DNA from: Myxocyprinus asiaticus
Taxonomy: Eukaryota > Chordata > Actinopteri > Cypriniformes > Catostomidae
Length of the DNA stretch: 64,000 nucleotides
Assembly: GCF_019703515.2 (NCBI RefSeq)
Contig: NC_059349.1
Coordinates: forward strand, 27,462,744-27,526,743
Direction of reading: 5' to 3'
Shown here: positions 11,690 to 23,830 of the stretch, in pieces
How the letters are laid out: every line of letters begins with the position of its first letter
Position numbering within the stretch: position 1 is the first letter of the stretch
Program-made: the position numbers and the translations under genes
Notes under the pieces: model-generated
Seen by the model: only the letters and a program-made list of their open reading frames with translations
Databases searched by the model: none
What the model was told of the DNA's origin: nothing

Positions 11690-12060
11690 CTGCATCTGCT
11701 GTATTGATGTGACCTAAAACACACATGCTCACACACATGCACACACACGCACGTTGTTGCAGCTATCCTTATGAGGACTCTCCACAGACATAATGATTTT
11801 TATACTTTACGAACTAACCCTAACCCCTAACCCTACCCCTAAACCTAACTCTCACAAAAAAACTTTCTGCATTTTTACATTTTCAATAAAACATCGTTTA
11901 GTATGTTTTTTTTTTTAAGCAATTTGAATTATGGGGACACTAGAAATGTCCTCATAAACCACATTTATATCATAATACCCTTGTAATTACCAGTTTGTAA
12001 GCTAAAAAATGTTCCTCGTAAACCAACCAAACCCGCCCACACACACACACACACACACAG
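11690..12060. repeat. Dispersed repeat with telomere-like core and (CA)n
   Basis: The segment contains AACCCTAACCCCTAACCC followed by CTAAACCTAAC at about 11814-11850, then ATGGGGACACTAGAAATG and TCCTCATAAACC, ending in (CA)n at about 12039-12058. This arrangement recurs in fish genomes as an interspersed repeat. The telomere-like words are therefore probably part of the repeat and not a fused telomere. Confidence 0.6.
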
Positions 12061-13490
12061 AGACAATTAGTTTGTAGTAGACAGATTTTCTAACTGTTAT
12101 ATCAACTGTAATTTATATCATGAATTATGTCACTTTTTTTCAAATGAAAAGTACTTACATCTGCGAAAAGGAACAGTAAACTATCCTTTTCTTTCAAGCA
12201 GATCATCAAATGATATCTGGAAAAGCAGTGAAAAGATCGGGCCTCTGCACAGATAGATTTCTAGAAGAACATTTATGATTTCTTCTGTGATAAAAGGATG
12301 ACCTCAATAAAAAATTATTATTTTTACAGTTACTATTTGGACATTCAAATTCATGTTCTTCAGACACCATCTACAAGCAGTGTTGTTCTCTCTCTCTCTC
12401 TCTCTCTCGAACATATATGATTTTAATAGTTATGCAAATGTCAGGTTTTTGTTTACTGTCTGAATACCGGTGCACATTCAGATATTAATTCTGTCACATA
12501 TGTACCCAAACACAGCTCATAAAATTTGACCACATCTACAATAATACATTTGTATTTTGAAAACCATTTCCATTATCGCATACTTTGGAAAAACAATAAT
12601 GGCTGCATTCTAAAGTTTTGGGCAGCTGACTTGCTGCCTAATCAGTTAATGGCTTAACCGACAGCGTGTTTTAAATCAAAGGGACTCTCAAGGAAAATGG
12701 TCTCAGAATAGCTTGAAAAGCACCTTATTTTCATCTTACCTTTGCATACAGCATCAGAAGGCTGGCAGCATTTTGAGATTTTTTTTTTTTTTAACGCAGC
12801 CGTTGTGAATGTACATGGGGATTCAGATATAGCCTAGTACATGAAAACCTGAAGTTTTCCAAGTTGTGCCCCTTTGCAAAAATATTAAGCATATACTGCA
12901 TGGTCTCCAGAAAGAGACAACAGTACTCGCAGACATGCATTTTGAATCATTTTGTTAGCTCTAAGCCCAGCAAACACATACAGTAATACACATAGGCTAT
13001 CAAATATTACGATTACATGGTGATTCAAAGTCAAATCTCCACTACCTAACTATCTAGTAACTAATCTTACGGTGAAGTTTACATGAGTTGAAAAACATGT
13101 AATACTACAAACCCATTAAAAATAAAAAATAGGCGCGAATTGCCTCAACAACACTCACCTTTTTGAGCGGTTCCGAAAGTGGTTCACAAGAACCAGCATG
13201 GTGTCCTTGCTGTTAATTTCACACAAGTACTGGTTGACAGAAATTTTTAATTTCCGAATGTTAAAGTTTATTGAGATGAAGTTTATGTCGAAAAATCGGT
13301 CTGCTCTCTGGTGGCCACACAGTGAAGCCTGAGGCAAATGGGAAGACTAATGCATTGTGAGAACTCCTAAAACATTAAATAATCGATTACTTAAAGATTT
13401 TTTAAAGAACTATAAATAAAGGTGAGCAAAAATGATTACATTAGAGAATTAAATATCAGAAATATATCAGCAAATATTTTCTCTCTGAGA
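12061..13490. other. Non-coding flank with (TC)n tract
   Basis: Contains a (TC)n run at about 12388-12409 and a poly(T) run near 12780. I see no coding potential beyond a short minus-strand ORF (13155-13337) without a recognised domain. Confidence 0.45.
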
Positions 13491-14480
13491 ATTTTCATTT
13501 TGGGTGAACTATCCCTTTAATTGCCATGTGTTTTCTGATCTTGTGCACTCAGTAGCGTTTTGTTTATTTTTTGCTGGCCTATAATGCTTGTCTTCGACTT
13601 ATACTGATACTTATACTTTTGTTGTTACATTCCTTTTTATATATTTTCGAGGAGGCTCAGCCTCCCTTGCCTCCTCTGATGGACCGCAACTGACAGTGAG
13701 AGGTTCAACCAGATATTCTTGGGAGGACTCAAACCACTGTTAGGATGTGCCATCTTTTCTTCCCACTAGTGCAACATCATGGCCATACCATGAGCTCAAT
13801 GCCATTTACCATTTTGACCATTCTTATAAATAATTGATTGTATCCCTTACAGCACCACACAGTGGACAATAGAGTAAAAAATAAATACGAAAATAGACTT
13901 GACACAGACATTACATTGATTATCCCCTAGCAGAGATACAATCTTCCCACAGCACTGCTAATATATGTTTTTAAATAGCAACTTTTCAGCTCATTTTATC
14001 TCAACTGAACAGACTCTTCATGGACAGGGATCGGTCCCTATAGAGTCCAGCCTAAACCAGCAGGATTTTTCACTGCCATTAGTGGACAGAGAGGGCAGCT
14101 CAAGAGTGTAGCAGATTCAAAGGCTTTACTGCCCACTGTAGATAGTATCACCTATAGATGTGTCCCCGATGGCCCAGTGCCAAGAGCTTAGTGCTGCATA
14201 CTGACATACACAGCCTGACTGCAGTATGTCATTGCAGAGAGGAATTTGTGTGAGAAAACAAGACTCTCTAATGGTTTTAGACATGTAGCATGAGAGCGTG
14301 ACTTGAAACAAGCATCACACAATGTGTGAAACAAAAGAAACGGAGCGGTTGCAAATCTGTTCATGATATTTAATTTTATAATCCAGGTCTACCAAGAAAA
14401 GAGACTGACTTTGAATTGTAAATTGTTTGAGGGGTGTACAGGGACAAATCCTGGTCACTAAAACATAGAGCTCATGCTAG
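13491..14480. other. Family R right terminus, then unrecognised sequence
   Basis: 13493-13520 is the right end of family R (ATTTTGGGTGAACTATCCC). The rest, with GAGGCTCAGCCTCC near 13653 as a short palindrome, is non-coding and unassigned. Confidence 0.45.
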
Positions 14481-15012
14481 TTAAAGCTGAAGTATTTAAT
14501 TTCTGCAACACTAGTGGCAACGAAAGTAAAAAAATTAAACAATGTTTTCAAAACAGCTTTCTGAATACGCCCCCCCCCTCTGCTGTTGATCAAACAGTCA
14601 GATAGTCCCACCCTCCAACTCACGCCATTGGTTGTGTAACTTGTTGGGGCGAGTCTAAGCGGGTTGCTCAAAACAAACACAAGAATTTTCATAGAGTCAC
14701 AGAGACACAGTGTTTACAGTTTTAGAGATAATTAATCTTTAAATGGCTTACTTATAGCTGTCTCTGCATATTACGCTGGCAAAGAAGAAGAAAGCTGAAG
14801 TATGTAATTGCACAAATAATCACAAATAATTGCTGTTTTACATCAGAATCTAGAAAACTCCCTCCACTGGTCTTCCATTGGTTGTTCAAACAGAAGATTC
14901 CGCCCCAAACTCATAATACTGGTTGAGCCAATGTTGCAATTTCAGGCTGGGCGGCTGGTCAGACAATCAGAATTTACACAGCAATTACACAAATTACACA
15001 TATCAGCTTTAA
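14481..15012. repeat. Two adjacent copies of repeat family D
   Basis: GTTAAAGCTGAAGTATTTAA (near 14481) and AAAGCTGAAGTATGTAATTG (near 14792) each start a unit. Each unit has a TCCGCCCC/TCCCACCC core and a TTGGTTG motif. The family also occurs at 606-775 and 35395-36385. A (C)9 run lies at about 14570-14578. Confidence 0.65.
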
Positions 15013-15111
15013 AAATGAAAACTATGTGAGAAACTATATTAACTAGCTCTTCTTGGGACATAAGAGTAAGTGCCCCTGAGCATTGAGTTTAGCTGATGTG
15101 TTAAGGGCTAG

Positions 15112-15482
15112 TTCACTTAAAAAGAAAATTCTGTCATGATTTATTCACCCTCATGTTGTTACAAACCCATATACTGTATTTAGCATAATGTCCAAATTGA
15201 TATTTCAGTGAAAGTGGATGGGGACTGGGGGCTGTCAAGCTCCAAATAATGACAAAAAAGCAGCAAAGTATGATAAAACAATAACTATACGACTTTTATG
15301 CTATATATTCCAAGTCTTCTGAAGTCGTATGTACCATAGCAAAATCTAAGTCATTATTCACTGAAAATCTTGCCTTGAAAATCGAGGTTGACATCTGTGG
15401 TTAAAAAAAAGATCATTGGAACAACAAGAGTGTAAGTCAATGATGACAGAATGTTCATTTTCGGGTGAACTATCCCTTTAAA
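15112..15482. repeat. Family R palindromic MITE
   Basis: Left end AGTTCACTTAAAAAGAAAAT with TTATTCACCCTCATGTTGTT. Right end GGAACAACAAGAGTG to GGGTGAACTATCCCTTTAA. The arms are inverted around a central GTCTTCTGAAGTCGTATG region. Confidence 0.8.
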
Positions 15483-18118
15483 GTGATGCTCGAACATCTC
15501 ACTCCCCTTAGACTGTGTTCCTTTAAACTCTCTCTGCTCAATGGACTCTTTCTTCACAGACTGAAACAAACCACCGTTCTCTGTCATCAGTGCACATATT
15601 GTATGTTGGTTTTATTATGTATCGCATGCTGAAGGATTATTACGCACATTTAGATCTTAAGCTCTTTCAATCCATCCTGTGGTGTTAAAAGGCTTTCTTG
15701 TTTTCTGCAGAATTACCAAATGCTCCTTCTTTTCACGTTTGATTCCTCTATTGCAAAGTCCTGGTTCCATTGTGTTAAGGAGAGGACAAACAGGTCTACT
15801 GATTACAGTGTAACTGGAAACTTAGCTGCTACTGAAGAAGCACCTCTGGGGTACAAGTTAACAGATACTTTGCTAAAAATGTAACAATCACTTAGACACA
15901 GATATGATGCGTTATTTAGTAATAGCCTGGAATATTCTAACCTTGCTACTTCCTTGAAAGCCCATTCAGATAATTGTTGTTATTTGGCACGCTTTACCAC
16001 AAGCATGTTTGTGTAAGTCATCAGTCTTGTACAGCATGCAAATCTGCACTCTTATGTTGCCTACAGAGTGCAACCACCAGAGGGCGACTGCCAGGAATCT
16101 CAACAACCGATGTTGCTCTCAATTGGCAGAAAACAATCTCATGCAGTCTCTTTCACAAGCACTTTACACACAGCTGTTAATGCACTTTCTCTTTAAAAAC
16201 AACAACAACAACAACAACAACAACAAAACTGTTTTACTGGCTCATACTTGTGTTAGTTTCTGAGTAATCCTGAAACTTTGTAATGTGGCACTTCTCATGC
16301 TACCATCTCCCTAGGATGAATCACTTTTTTTGTGGCATTCCGCACTTGTAAGTCACTTTGGAAGAAGCATCTGCTAAATTACTTAAATGTTCTCCTTGGT
16401 GCACTGAGTTCAGAACTGGAGACACCAAAAAGAGATGAGTGCAAAGATAATTGAATATTGCTGTCAAATTAATGATAATACTAGTATCAAATATCAGAAA
16501 CCATACCAATGATCTACTTGCATCAAAAGACAGAGAGAGACTCTCATATGGCTTGTGCTTTACTGACATTTAAAGTAAATGCTGACCTCTAACCTTGAAA
16601 CTCCCACTTGAAAAAGTCTTGCATGCAAAGCAATATAGAGGGCTAATGGACACACTTGCATCGTACAGTTGCTGAGGAGCTGTTTTGAATAAGCAATAAT
16701 TAGAGAAATCCATGGAATTCTAAAACAGATGTATTGTAAATACTGAAACTTTGAATTCAAGGTTTGCATCTTGTTAAATAAACCAATAAACTAAATGTGG
16801 ACCAGACTGCTCTATACAATATTTCTGATTTTTTCAGATATTACTGATAAGATATTTTACATCCTTAGTAAAATTTTTAAAAAATGTTAAGTCTTTAAAC
16901 ACCCAACAACTCAACATGTAATAGTAATGTAGTATTAACCTGTAAGCAAATCATTTGTTTTCAAGCTATTATTATTGATGTTAAGCAATATCTCATAAGG
17001 CCAATGAACAGGCTGCAACATAGCCTTTCCAGAATGGCTAGATCCCCAGTCTCATAATTTGAACATTTTAATTTGTTTGATTAGTAGTCAAAATAACTTA
17101 TCTGAGTGACAGGTTCTCTCTTCTAATTTTAACACAAAATTGTCTGTGATGCATCTCGTAAAAGGCATGTTATTTTAGAATCTCTTTAGAAAGGAAGATA
17201 CAACATAGAAAAGAAAACAATGTAAGAATACCATTGGGTTTTTGAAGAAGGTAGACAATTAAAAAAAGGTGTGAGTTCATATGAAGTGAATTATACATTT
17301 AAATAGGTCAAGTTTCCTTGGAAACAATGGATTTCAGCTGAATTACTGGGAAGGCTGTGCCAGCCTTCTTACGGCTGAAGTAGCTCTATTGGCAATACAT
17401 TTTAAATGAATTTTAAATAGATTTTATATAGATTTTCAAATACTGTGCATTTATTGCCTATTTATCTTTTTAAATGTCCCTTGCACTGTCTGTATATTAC
17501 TTACATTTTATTTATGTATGTATATGTTTAGATAACTTTACAGTATATGTGTACAAAAAAGTATATAGAAATAAAACAATAGATTACAATGTGTGAAACT
17601 GACAAATATTCAATATTAGTTGTGTAATATTTTAATGGCAGACATGCACTTATTAATTTTGAAAACCTTTTAACACATTTTACTATATGTAAGACATGTA
17701 CTGTACACTGTATATCCCACAAAACACCGGACCAAACACATCTACTGTATATAGGGGAAAGTTTTCATAAAGTACAATATCATAAAATACTCTTCTACAT
17801 GATCAAAATTATAAAGGAAAGTTTTGTTCAAATTTTTAAAGCTCTTTTTAAAAAAAATTTGTGTGAGAAAACAGAGGTTATGCAATGTCATTTCAAATGT
17901 AGGTTTGAAACTCTGCCAAGTTGATCTGTTTATCAAAGAGTGTGTTGTTCAAAATATCTTTTAAGAGTTCACAAGAAACAGCATATAGTCTTAGACAACA
18001 ACAACAAAACAGCTCCATAAATTACAAAAGAGAGCTGTGACAGCTGTGGATTTCTCAGAAAGACATATAGGAAGACATTCCAATTCTTTCCAATTCCAAT
18101 ATTCTTTGTGTGTGTTTT
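15483..18118. other. Promoter-distal flank with small repeats
   Basis: No gene is supported. It holds an (AAC)n tract at about 16198-16226 and a SINE/LINE-type tail at about 16340-16390 (CTTGTAAGTCACTTTGG then AGCATCTGCTAAATTACTTA). The remainder is AT-rich unique-looking sequence. Confidence 0.5.
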
Positions 18119-18119
18119 T

Positions 18120-18214
<95 letters not shown>
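18119..18214. repeat. (TA)n microsatellite upstream of the promoter
   Basis: About 95 bp of nearly pure TA ending some 530 bp before the start codon of exon 1. It probably marks the upstream limit of the promoter region. Confidence 0.95.
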
Positions 18215-18218
<4 letters not shown>

Positions 18219-18299
18219 TAACTATTGGTAAGTATTGGATTGATTTAGAGCTTACAACTAATACAAAATAAAATAAAATGACAGGCAGGAATAAGACGA

Positions 18300-18748
18300 G
18301 AGCGTTAAAAGCCTCGGGGCAACATCGTTTATGTGGATTTGCACGTTATTCTTGCAGCAGTGTTGCTAGCCGAGGAACCAGTGAATGGGCGGCGCTAGTG
18401 AGACATGCCCGCCCATCTATTTTGAACCCCTCCCACACATCTGATTGACGCTACTCTCAAGACTAGCAACATTGAGATTTCAGCGACAGTGTAGGGACTT
18501 AAAAACATGCTGCTGTGCTCATAGCACACGATGCTTCTGTTTGCTAAGGCTATGTCTGATTGAGGACCCGCAAAAGCTTGTGTTGCATCGGTGGAATCCA
18601 CAGTTAAAAGAAGGATTGTGAAATAAGAGCGTCTTAAAGGACGTGATTTGCACGAGCTATAGAGGAAATCAGCAAACGACTGTCTGAGGTCTATTCAATT
18701 AAATTTCTTTATTTCTCCTTATAATTCGGGGTTTCTTTAACGCGAAAC
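18300..18748 (+). promoter_or_regulatory. tnik: Presumed tnik promoter and 5' UTR
   Basis: The segment directly upstream of exon 1 has more CpG than its flanks (for example GGGCGGCGCTAG near 18386) and GC-box-like CCCGCCC near 18409. No TATA box is obvious, in line with a broad CpG-type promoter. If transcription starts before about 18500, the leader carries two short upstream ORFs: 18507-18524 (5 codons) and 18531-18563 (10 codons). An in-frame TAA at 18722-18724 excludes a longer N-terminus. The start-site position is inferred. Confidence 0.5.
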
Positions 18749-18805
18749 ATGGCGAGTGATTCTCCGGCTCGGAGTCTGGATGAAATAGACCTCTCCGCGT
18801 TGAGG
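18749..18805 (+). CDS. tnik: TNIK kinase, coding exon 1
   Basis: This exon encodes the first 19 residues (MASDSPARSLDEIDLSALR) of a TRAF2- and NCK-interacting kinase, a STE20/germinal-centre-kinase-family Ser/Thr kinase. Vertebrate TNIK is known to act in Wnt/beta-catenin transcription, JNK signalling and the neuronal cytoskeleton and synapse. The start is favoured by a strong initiation context (A at -3, G at +4) and an in-frame stop 25 bases upstream. A consensus donor GTAAGT follows at 18806 after a complete codon (phase 0). MASDSPARSLDEIDL fits TNIK; MINK1 and MAP4K4 start differently (MGDPAPARSL..., MANDSPAKSL..., recalled from family knowledge). Teleost a/b duplicates cannot be told apart from 19 residues. 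Confidence 0.93.
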
Positions 18806-19252
18806 GTAAGTTATGTGTCCTTTTATTGAAGATGCTTAATAGTGACTATTGGTGTTGTGCACCTGCCAAAACAACAGCGCGACCGCAACATTCAATACAA
18901 TTATAGAAACAATGTCTGTTTTCACCGTTAAGTCATATTTCTGAGCCGGAGCGTTTTCTTTCGGGTCAGCCGATAGGAGCCGTAGGCAAAGCATTTTTCA
19001 AATGTTTTGTGAAACTTACTACATATTGCAAAAAAAAAAAAAAAAAAAAAAAGCCAATGAATTGATCAGGTTAATGAGGAAAAAATGTATAAAATCCTGA
19101 TGTCGCAGTCTAATGAAGAACATAAAGGGATTCCTTTAAATATCAATACACATTTGTGGGTAAAGTCAAGGGAGACACAAAAACCTCCACGTTCAGTGCT
19201 AAAATGGCACATTTAACACAAAAGAATATGTTAGAGAGGGAATGTAATACTA

Positions 19253-19286
<34 letters not shown>

Positions 19287-19845
19287 AACAAAAGTAGAAA
19301 TCCAATGCACTTATGTGTCAAATATGTTTGGCGTGACACTTGTGCAATAAGTTACATTAGTTTCATTTATTTAACATTTGACTTTTAGGCCCACAGCAGT
19401 GTGTAACATTATAAATAAGCTTCATTCTTTTAAACAAACCTATTAAAATGGTCCTCGGTTGAAATTAAACATTATAAATACCACAACTTGTACTGGGGAC
19501 TTACAAGGCGCCAAATTGTAGGAATGACCTATACATTACTTAAGTCTCTGATTATTGTTTATTATAAGGACTTTTCTGTAGCCTGTGTTATCTTTATTCT
19601 ATTTTATTCAATGGAAACAAACTTGTATTGTGCAGCGCTGCAGGATCCATTTCGAACCATATGCATGGCTTGATAAATGTTCAAATCCCTCTAATGCTAC
19701 CAAATTACTCGCAGCATGTTTGCCTGCGACTTATGAGTGGATAAACTGGGTTACTTCCCAACAAGGCTCTGTTTTTTTTTAAATACATCCATTCTCTGCT
19801 TATAAAAACTGTGTCAGTCTGTCTAATTAGTGTGTGAGCACGTGT

Positions 19846-19985
19846 GTATGTTGCTATAGCTCAACTTGTAAAGTGTAGTGCTAGCAGTGCCAAGGTCATA
19901 GGTTTGATTCCTACAGTAATTCCACCTTGAATGCACTGTAAGTTGCCTGGGATACAACATAAATGAAAATGTAAATTTGTTTACA
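19846..19985 (+). mobile_element. tRNA-derived SINE fragment
   Basis: The head GCTATAGCTCAACTTGTAAA is A-box-like and GGTTTGATTCCTACAG is B-box-like. It ends in TGTAAGTTGCCTGGGATACA then AAATGTAAAT, the tail type shared by fish SINEs and LINEs. It is diverged and has no tRNA fold or anticodon arm worth calling a gene. Confidence 0.7.
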
Positions 19986-20059
19986 TTTGTTGGTTTTGGG
20001 CACTTTTTTAGCTGTTCATGCTGCAAAACTAGATTGGCCAGGCTGGGAGACCAAATAGA

Positions 20060-20840
20060 CCAACTGTTTCTTTCAGCAGGAATATGACCCAAAATCAGGG
20101 TGTCCGACTGAATGGAGAGTTTGAGGATCTTCATTTTCCCATATAGCGTAATGGCGAGGCACAGTTTCACCGCGACCATAAACCAATTACCCTGTGTGCT
20201 GTAGGATCTAATGGGCTAAAGGAATGTACGTGAAGTGCTCTCCTCTTGCTGCTCGCGAGGCTAAGTAGCACATGGGATGAAAAGATTGCTGCAGATGGCC
20301 CTTTGAGTGCTTTTGATTTGACCATCCATTGTGTCTGGTGCATTAGTCAGCTTCATTCTCCCCTTCTCACACATGAATCTGTTTGTTTATGCATGCTTCA
20401 ACACCACAGATCACATTGCTGCTCCAGATGTCCCTGATATTTTGAGTAGGATTTGGGCAAATGTTAATATATGTTTTATTACCGGCCCTACACTGCCCTT
20501 CTCTGAGCCAGGGTGATGTATCGCTTTTGGCTATTTTTTATACCCTTCTATGGAAGGAGTGAAATTTAAAGGCTACTCGCGTCAGTTCCCGACTGTTACT
20601 TTCTGTTAGCTGGGGCAAAAAATGGCGGAGGCCTGCACTGGTTTCTCACAGAGACATGCTTTTCTTAAAGGCATCAAATCTGTGTGACAGAGGGGGCGAA
20701 ATCACCGCGTCCTCATTGACCATGCTCTCTCTCACTCGTGTTCCTCTGCCAAGGCCGATTATGTGGCTTAATGTCATGGTGTATTCCACTCATGCAGATT
20801 CTGAGCTTTCATTTGATAAAATGTCTGATAGGGCTTGAGG
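20060..20840. other. Repeat-free block in intron 1, candidate enhancer
   Basis: Roughly 780 bp without a recognised transposon or microsatellite, 1.3 kb inside intron 1, with more balanced base composition than its neighbours. Short frames on both strands (20246-20437, 20331-20516, 20656-20838, 19823-20179) look like chance ORFs. Position and texture suit a conserved intronic regulatory element. This is inference because no alignment is available. Confidence 0.35.
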
Positions 20841-21190
20841 CCAATGCAGAATTTTTTTTTTTTTAAACATGGCTGATGCTTAGTCTGGATATGCAGGTTA
20901 TTTTTGTGCTTGTGACATAACAGACACTGAGGTGCTGGCACAACCTTAATTTTGCTTTCTGGAAAAAATGCTTCCCATATCTTTTGTTTTTGACGTAAAG
21001 ACTCTACAAATTTAGGCCAAAATTCCTCTGTCACTGGCAGAAGCTGGCCAAATTAGGCAAATGCCAATGTGGACAAAATTACGCAAGGTAGAACAAAATT
21101 CTGCTCGAGTACTTTAAATACGGGGGTCACTTGCAGCAAGGAAAACATGGTTTGTGCCGACACACTGTTTGGTGCTGTGAATTATTAGCA

Positions 21191-21816
21191 TAAAGGAATA
21201 TTTCAGGTTCAATACAACTTAAGGTCAATCGACAGCATTTGTGGCATAATACTGATTACCACACAAAATCTCTTTTGACTTGCCCCTCCTTTTCTTTAAA
21301 AAAAGCAAAAATCTGGGTTCCAGTGAGACACTTGGAAGTGAATGGTGCCAATCCGTAAACATTAAAATACTCACTATTTCAAAAGTTAAGCCACAAGACA
21401 TAAACAATATGTGTGGTAACATGATTTTAGTGTAATAAAAACGCTTACTAACCTTTTCTGTGTAAAGTTAAAGCCAATTATTTTACTTTGTTGCCATGAC
21501 GATATGTCAACAAACCCTAAAACCCTGAAATTGCTGTAAAAATGCAATTTAACTAATTTTACAGCTCAAATAATACAGGAGTTTTAACTGAAGAATTATT
21601 GTAAGTGCATTTATGAAATTATAAGCTTCACTTTTCTGCCTTTAAACTCTCCAAAAATTGGCCCCTTTTACTTTCATTGTGCTTTTTTCTTTTTTTTCTT
21701 TTTTTATATAAAAGAAAAGGAGGGGCAAGTTAAAATAAATTTTTGTGGTAATCAACATTATGCAACAAATGCTGATGATTGAGCTTAACTTGTATTGAAC
21801 CTGGAATATTCCTTTA
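21191..21816. mobile_element. Palindromic MITE (family E), copy 1
   Basis: The ends TAAAGGAATATTTCAGGTTC and GAACCTGGAATATTCCTTTA are inverted, and the complementarity extends inward for about 100 bp (GCATTTGTGGCATAATA..., GACTTGCCCCTCCTTTTCTTT against AAAGAAAAGGAGGGGCAAGT). The 626-bp copy has no coding capacity. Copy 2 lies at 35649-36291. Confidence 0.85.
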
Positions 21817-23035
21817 ATAAATAAAATACTAATAATATTAATAATAATATATTTAAATAAACGTTTGTACAATAAACAATTTTGGTACAGTGTTGGGTCA
21901 CCATTTTAAGTCCAATGTAAAAACCGGTTCTGGATTATTAACTGTCATCCATGCACTTGAGTATCAATCTGCTTTTATCTTATTGTTTTCCCATTCATTT
22001 GAAAATAGTCAAGCTAGTGTGCATTCTCTCGCATGTTGTGTTTGAGTGAGACAGAAGAGAAATAGGTCACTCAGAAGCAGAGCGCCGTAGTGCAGTAGTT
22101 GGGAAACATTTGAGTGCGGCACATGCTCAATACAGTAGCAGAGGTCTGTGTCCCATATATGTGAGCCTTGTTTGGCATTACCTGGTCTGCCTCACCTAGT
22201 CCGGAGGGACGTTGTTTGAAAATGAGCTTCTGTACTCTTTCTACAAACCTTGAAATGAGATCCATGCCCTTTCTGTTTGTTGTCTGGGCATTTTTAGTTC
22301 CAAACAGAAGTAGTGAGGACCTTGGTTTGTACTGGGGTCATGTTGAGCACAGCAATGGTGTTATTAGCCTTGGTTTTGATATGGGTTGGCAGAATGACCT
22401 CCGTTCACCCATATTAATGAGGTGGTGTTTTTCCACAATGCAGACTAGACTTATTTTACTCATGGCTTTGACAGGCCTGCTGTTTAGCTTTGGAGTAGGG
22501 GATTTAGTTCAGACATTCATATCAAAATTCAAGGTTATATTCTTTAAGCAGGATAGTCATGACAAAAAGGATGGAACGGAGCGTTCACTCAGAACACTAA
22601 TATACTCGGGATGTGCAAAGCTACATATTTTCAAAATCGACTGTTCTGTATTTTGCCTGAACGGACAGTTCGGACTGCTGAGAGGATTATTGGTTGCCCC
22701 CTGCCCTCCCTTCAAGAACTATACACTTCCAGAGTGATGAAAAAGGTTGTAAAAATCACTCTGGACCCCACTCACCCTGCCCACTACCTTTTTGAACTGT
22801 TCCCTTCTGGCTGACCCTACAGAGCTCTGAGCAACAGAACCGTCAGGCACAGGAACAGTTTTTTCCCTCAGGCTATCCATCTCATGAACAGTTAAAACCG
22901 CCCCACTGAGCAATAATTAATGTGCAATACACAGCTTAGTCTTTTTATATTATACAACACATCCAACCTCTTCTGCCATTACATTTCCTTGCACCGTATA
23001 TAACAGATTTGTATTTAGATTTGCACTGTGCGTGT

Positions 23036-23053
23036 GCATGCGTGTGTGTGCGC

Positions 23054-23143
<90 letters not shown>
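23036..23143. repeat. Compound (GT)n(TA)n microsatellite
   Basis: A GT run grades into a TA run of about 65 bp inside the L2 LINE 3' UTR. A second (GT)n lies at about 23463-23490 on the other side of the MITE remnant. Confidence 0.95.
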
Positions 23144-23145
<2 letters not shown>

Positions 23146-23149
23146 CTAA

Positions 23150-23463
23150 TTGCAATTTAAAAAGCCACAGGTGTGGGAAATTAACCTTTAATTGCCATTT
23201 AAACCAGTGTATGTCACCTTGTGTGTCTGTAACAAGGCCAAACATTCAAGGTCAAATGTAAACTTTTGATCAGGGCCATTTGGGTGATTTCTGTTACCAT
23301 TATGATTTAAAAAAGAGCCAAACAACTATGTAATAATAAGTGGCTTCATATGATCACTATCCTTAAATAAAAAATTAAATTTTTTGCATGATCAGTCCTA
23401 TTTTCAAAATCAATGCCAAACTTTCAAAATTTCTGCCAGGGTATGCAAACTTTTGAGCACAAC

Positions 23464-23466
<3 letters not shown>
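23150..23466. mobile_element. Tc1-type MITE remnant
   Basis: The right terminus reads TTTCTGCCAGGGTATGCAAA then CTTTTGAGCACAACTGT, a fish Tc1-like TIR. The left TIR is lost in the TA/GT tract. Confidence 0.6.
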
Positions 23467-23498
<32 letters not shown>

Positions 23499-23704
23499 CT
23501 ATTGTCTACATGTCTGTTGTGTATTCTATATATACTTTTTCTTTTCAATTTTTTTTAACTTTTTTTTTTAAGTCTTGGTGCTGTTTTGTGTTGTTGTTTA
23601 CTGGAGGCTCCTGTCACCAAGACAAATTCCTTGTATGTGTAAGCATACTTGGCAATAAAGCTAGTTCTGAATGACTAGTTGACTAATCGGTCTTAAGGAA
23701 CTTC

Positions 23705-23830
23705 CACATATAAGGCCCTATGATTTCCTTGATTTTTAATTATTAAACCGCAAAAGGCTGTGATTTCGTAAAATACATATACAATCTGCATGTGCTGTGT
23801 GCTTCAAAGTGAATGTGCGAAACCGGCCGC
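23705..23830. repeat. Fragment related to hAT element B
   Basis: TTATTAAACCGCAAAAGGCTG and GCTTCAAAGTGAATGTGCG parallel 56298-56366 of the hAT copy at 56241-57657. Confidence 0.6.

Larger units (their letters stand above)
22660..23680 (+). mobile_element. L2-clade LINE, 3' fragment
   Basis: The extreme C-terminus of an L2/CR1-type ORF2 is visible at about 22665-22895 (RTVRTAERIIGCPLPSLQEL, then THPAHYLFELFPSG and a stop, and FFPQAIHLMNS in the next frame). The tail includes ACCAAGACAAATTCCTTGTA and GGCAATAAAGCTAGTTCTGA, typical of this fish LINE 3' end. The 3' UTR is interrupted by a GT/TA microsatellite and a Tc1-type MITE remnant. Confidence 0.8.

Noticed and set aside
18395..18601. Minus-strand ORF overlapping the tnik promoter region
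   Set aside because: Short, no domain; a product of locally higher GC content.
19846..19930. Possible tRNA gene (A- and B-box-like sequences)
   Set aside because: Followed by a SINE tail and lacking a credible cloverleaf; it is a tRNA-derived SINE head. The same applies to 8702-8988 and 30898-31324 on the minus strand.
22168..22737. 189-codon open frame on the + strand in intron 1
   Set aside because: Its 3' part overlaps an L2 LINE C-terminus in a different frame, and the remainder has no recognisable domain or splice context. It is most likely a chance ORF.
23015..23261. ORFs of IYIYIY / HTHTHT repeats
   Set aside because: Translations of the GT/TA microsatellite; the same holds for 18037-18231, 33588-33788 and 61458-61646.
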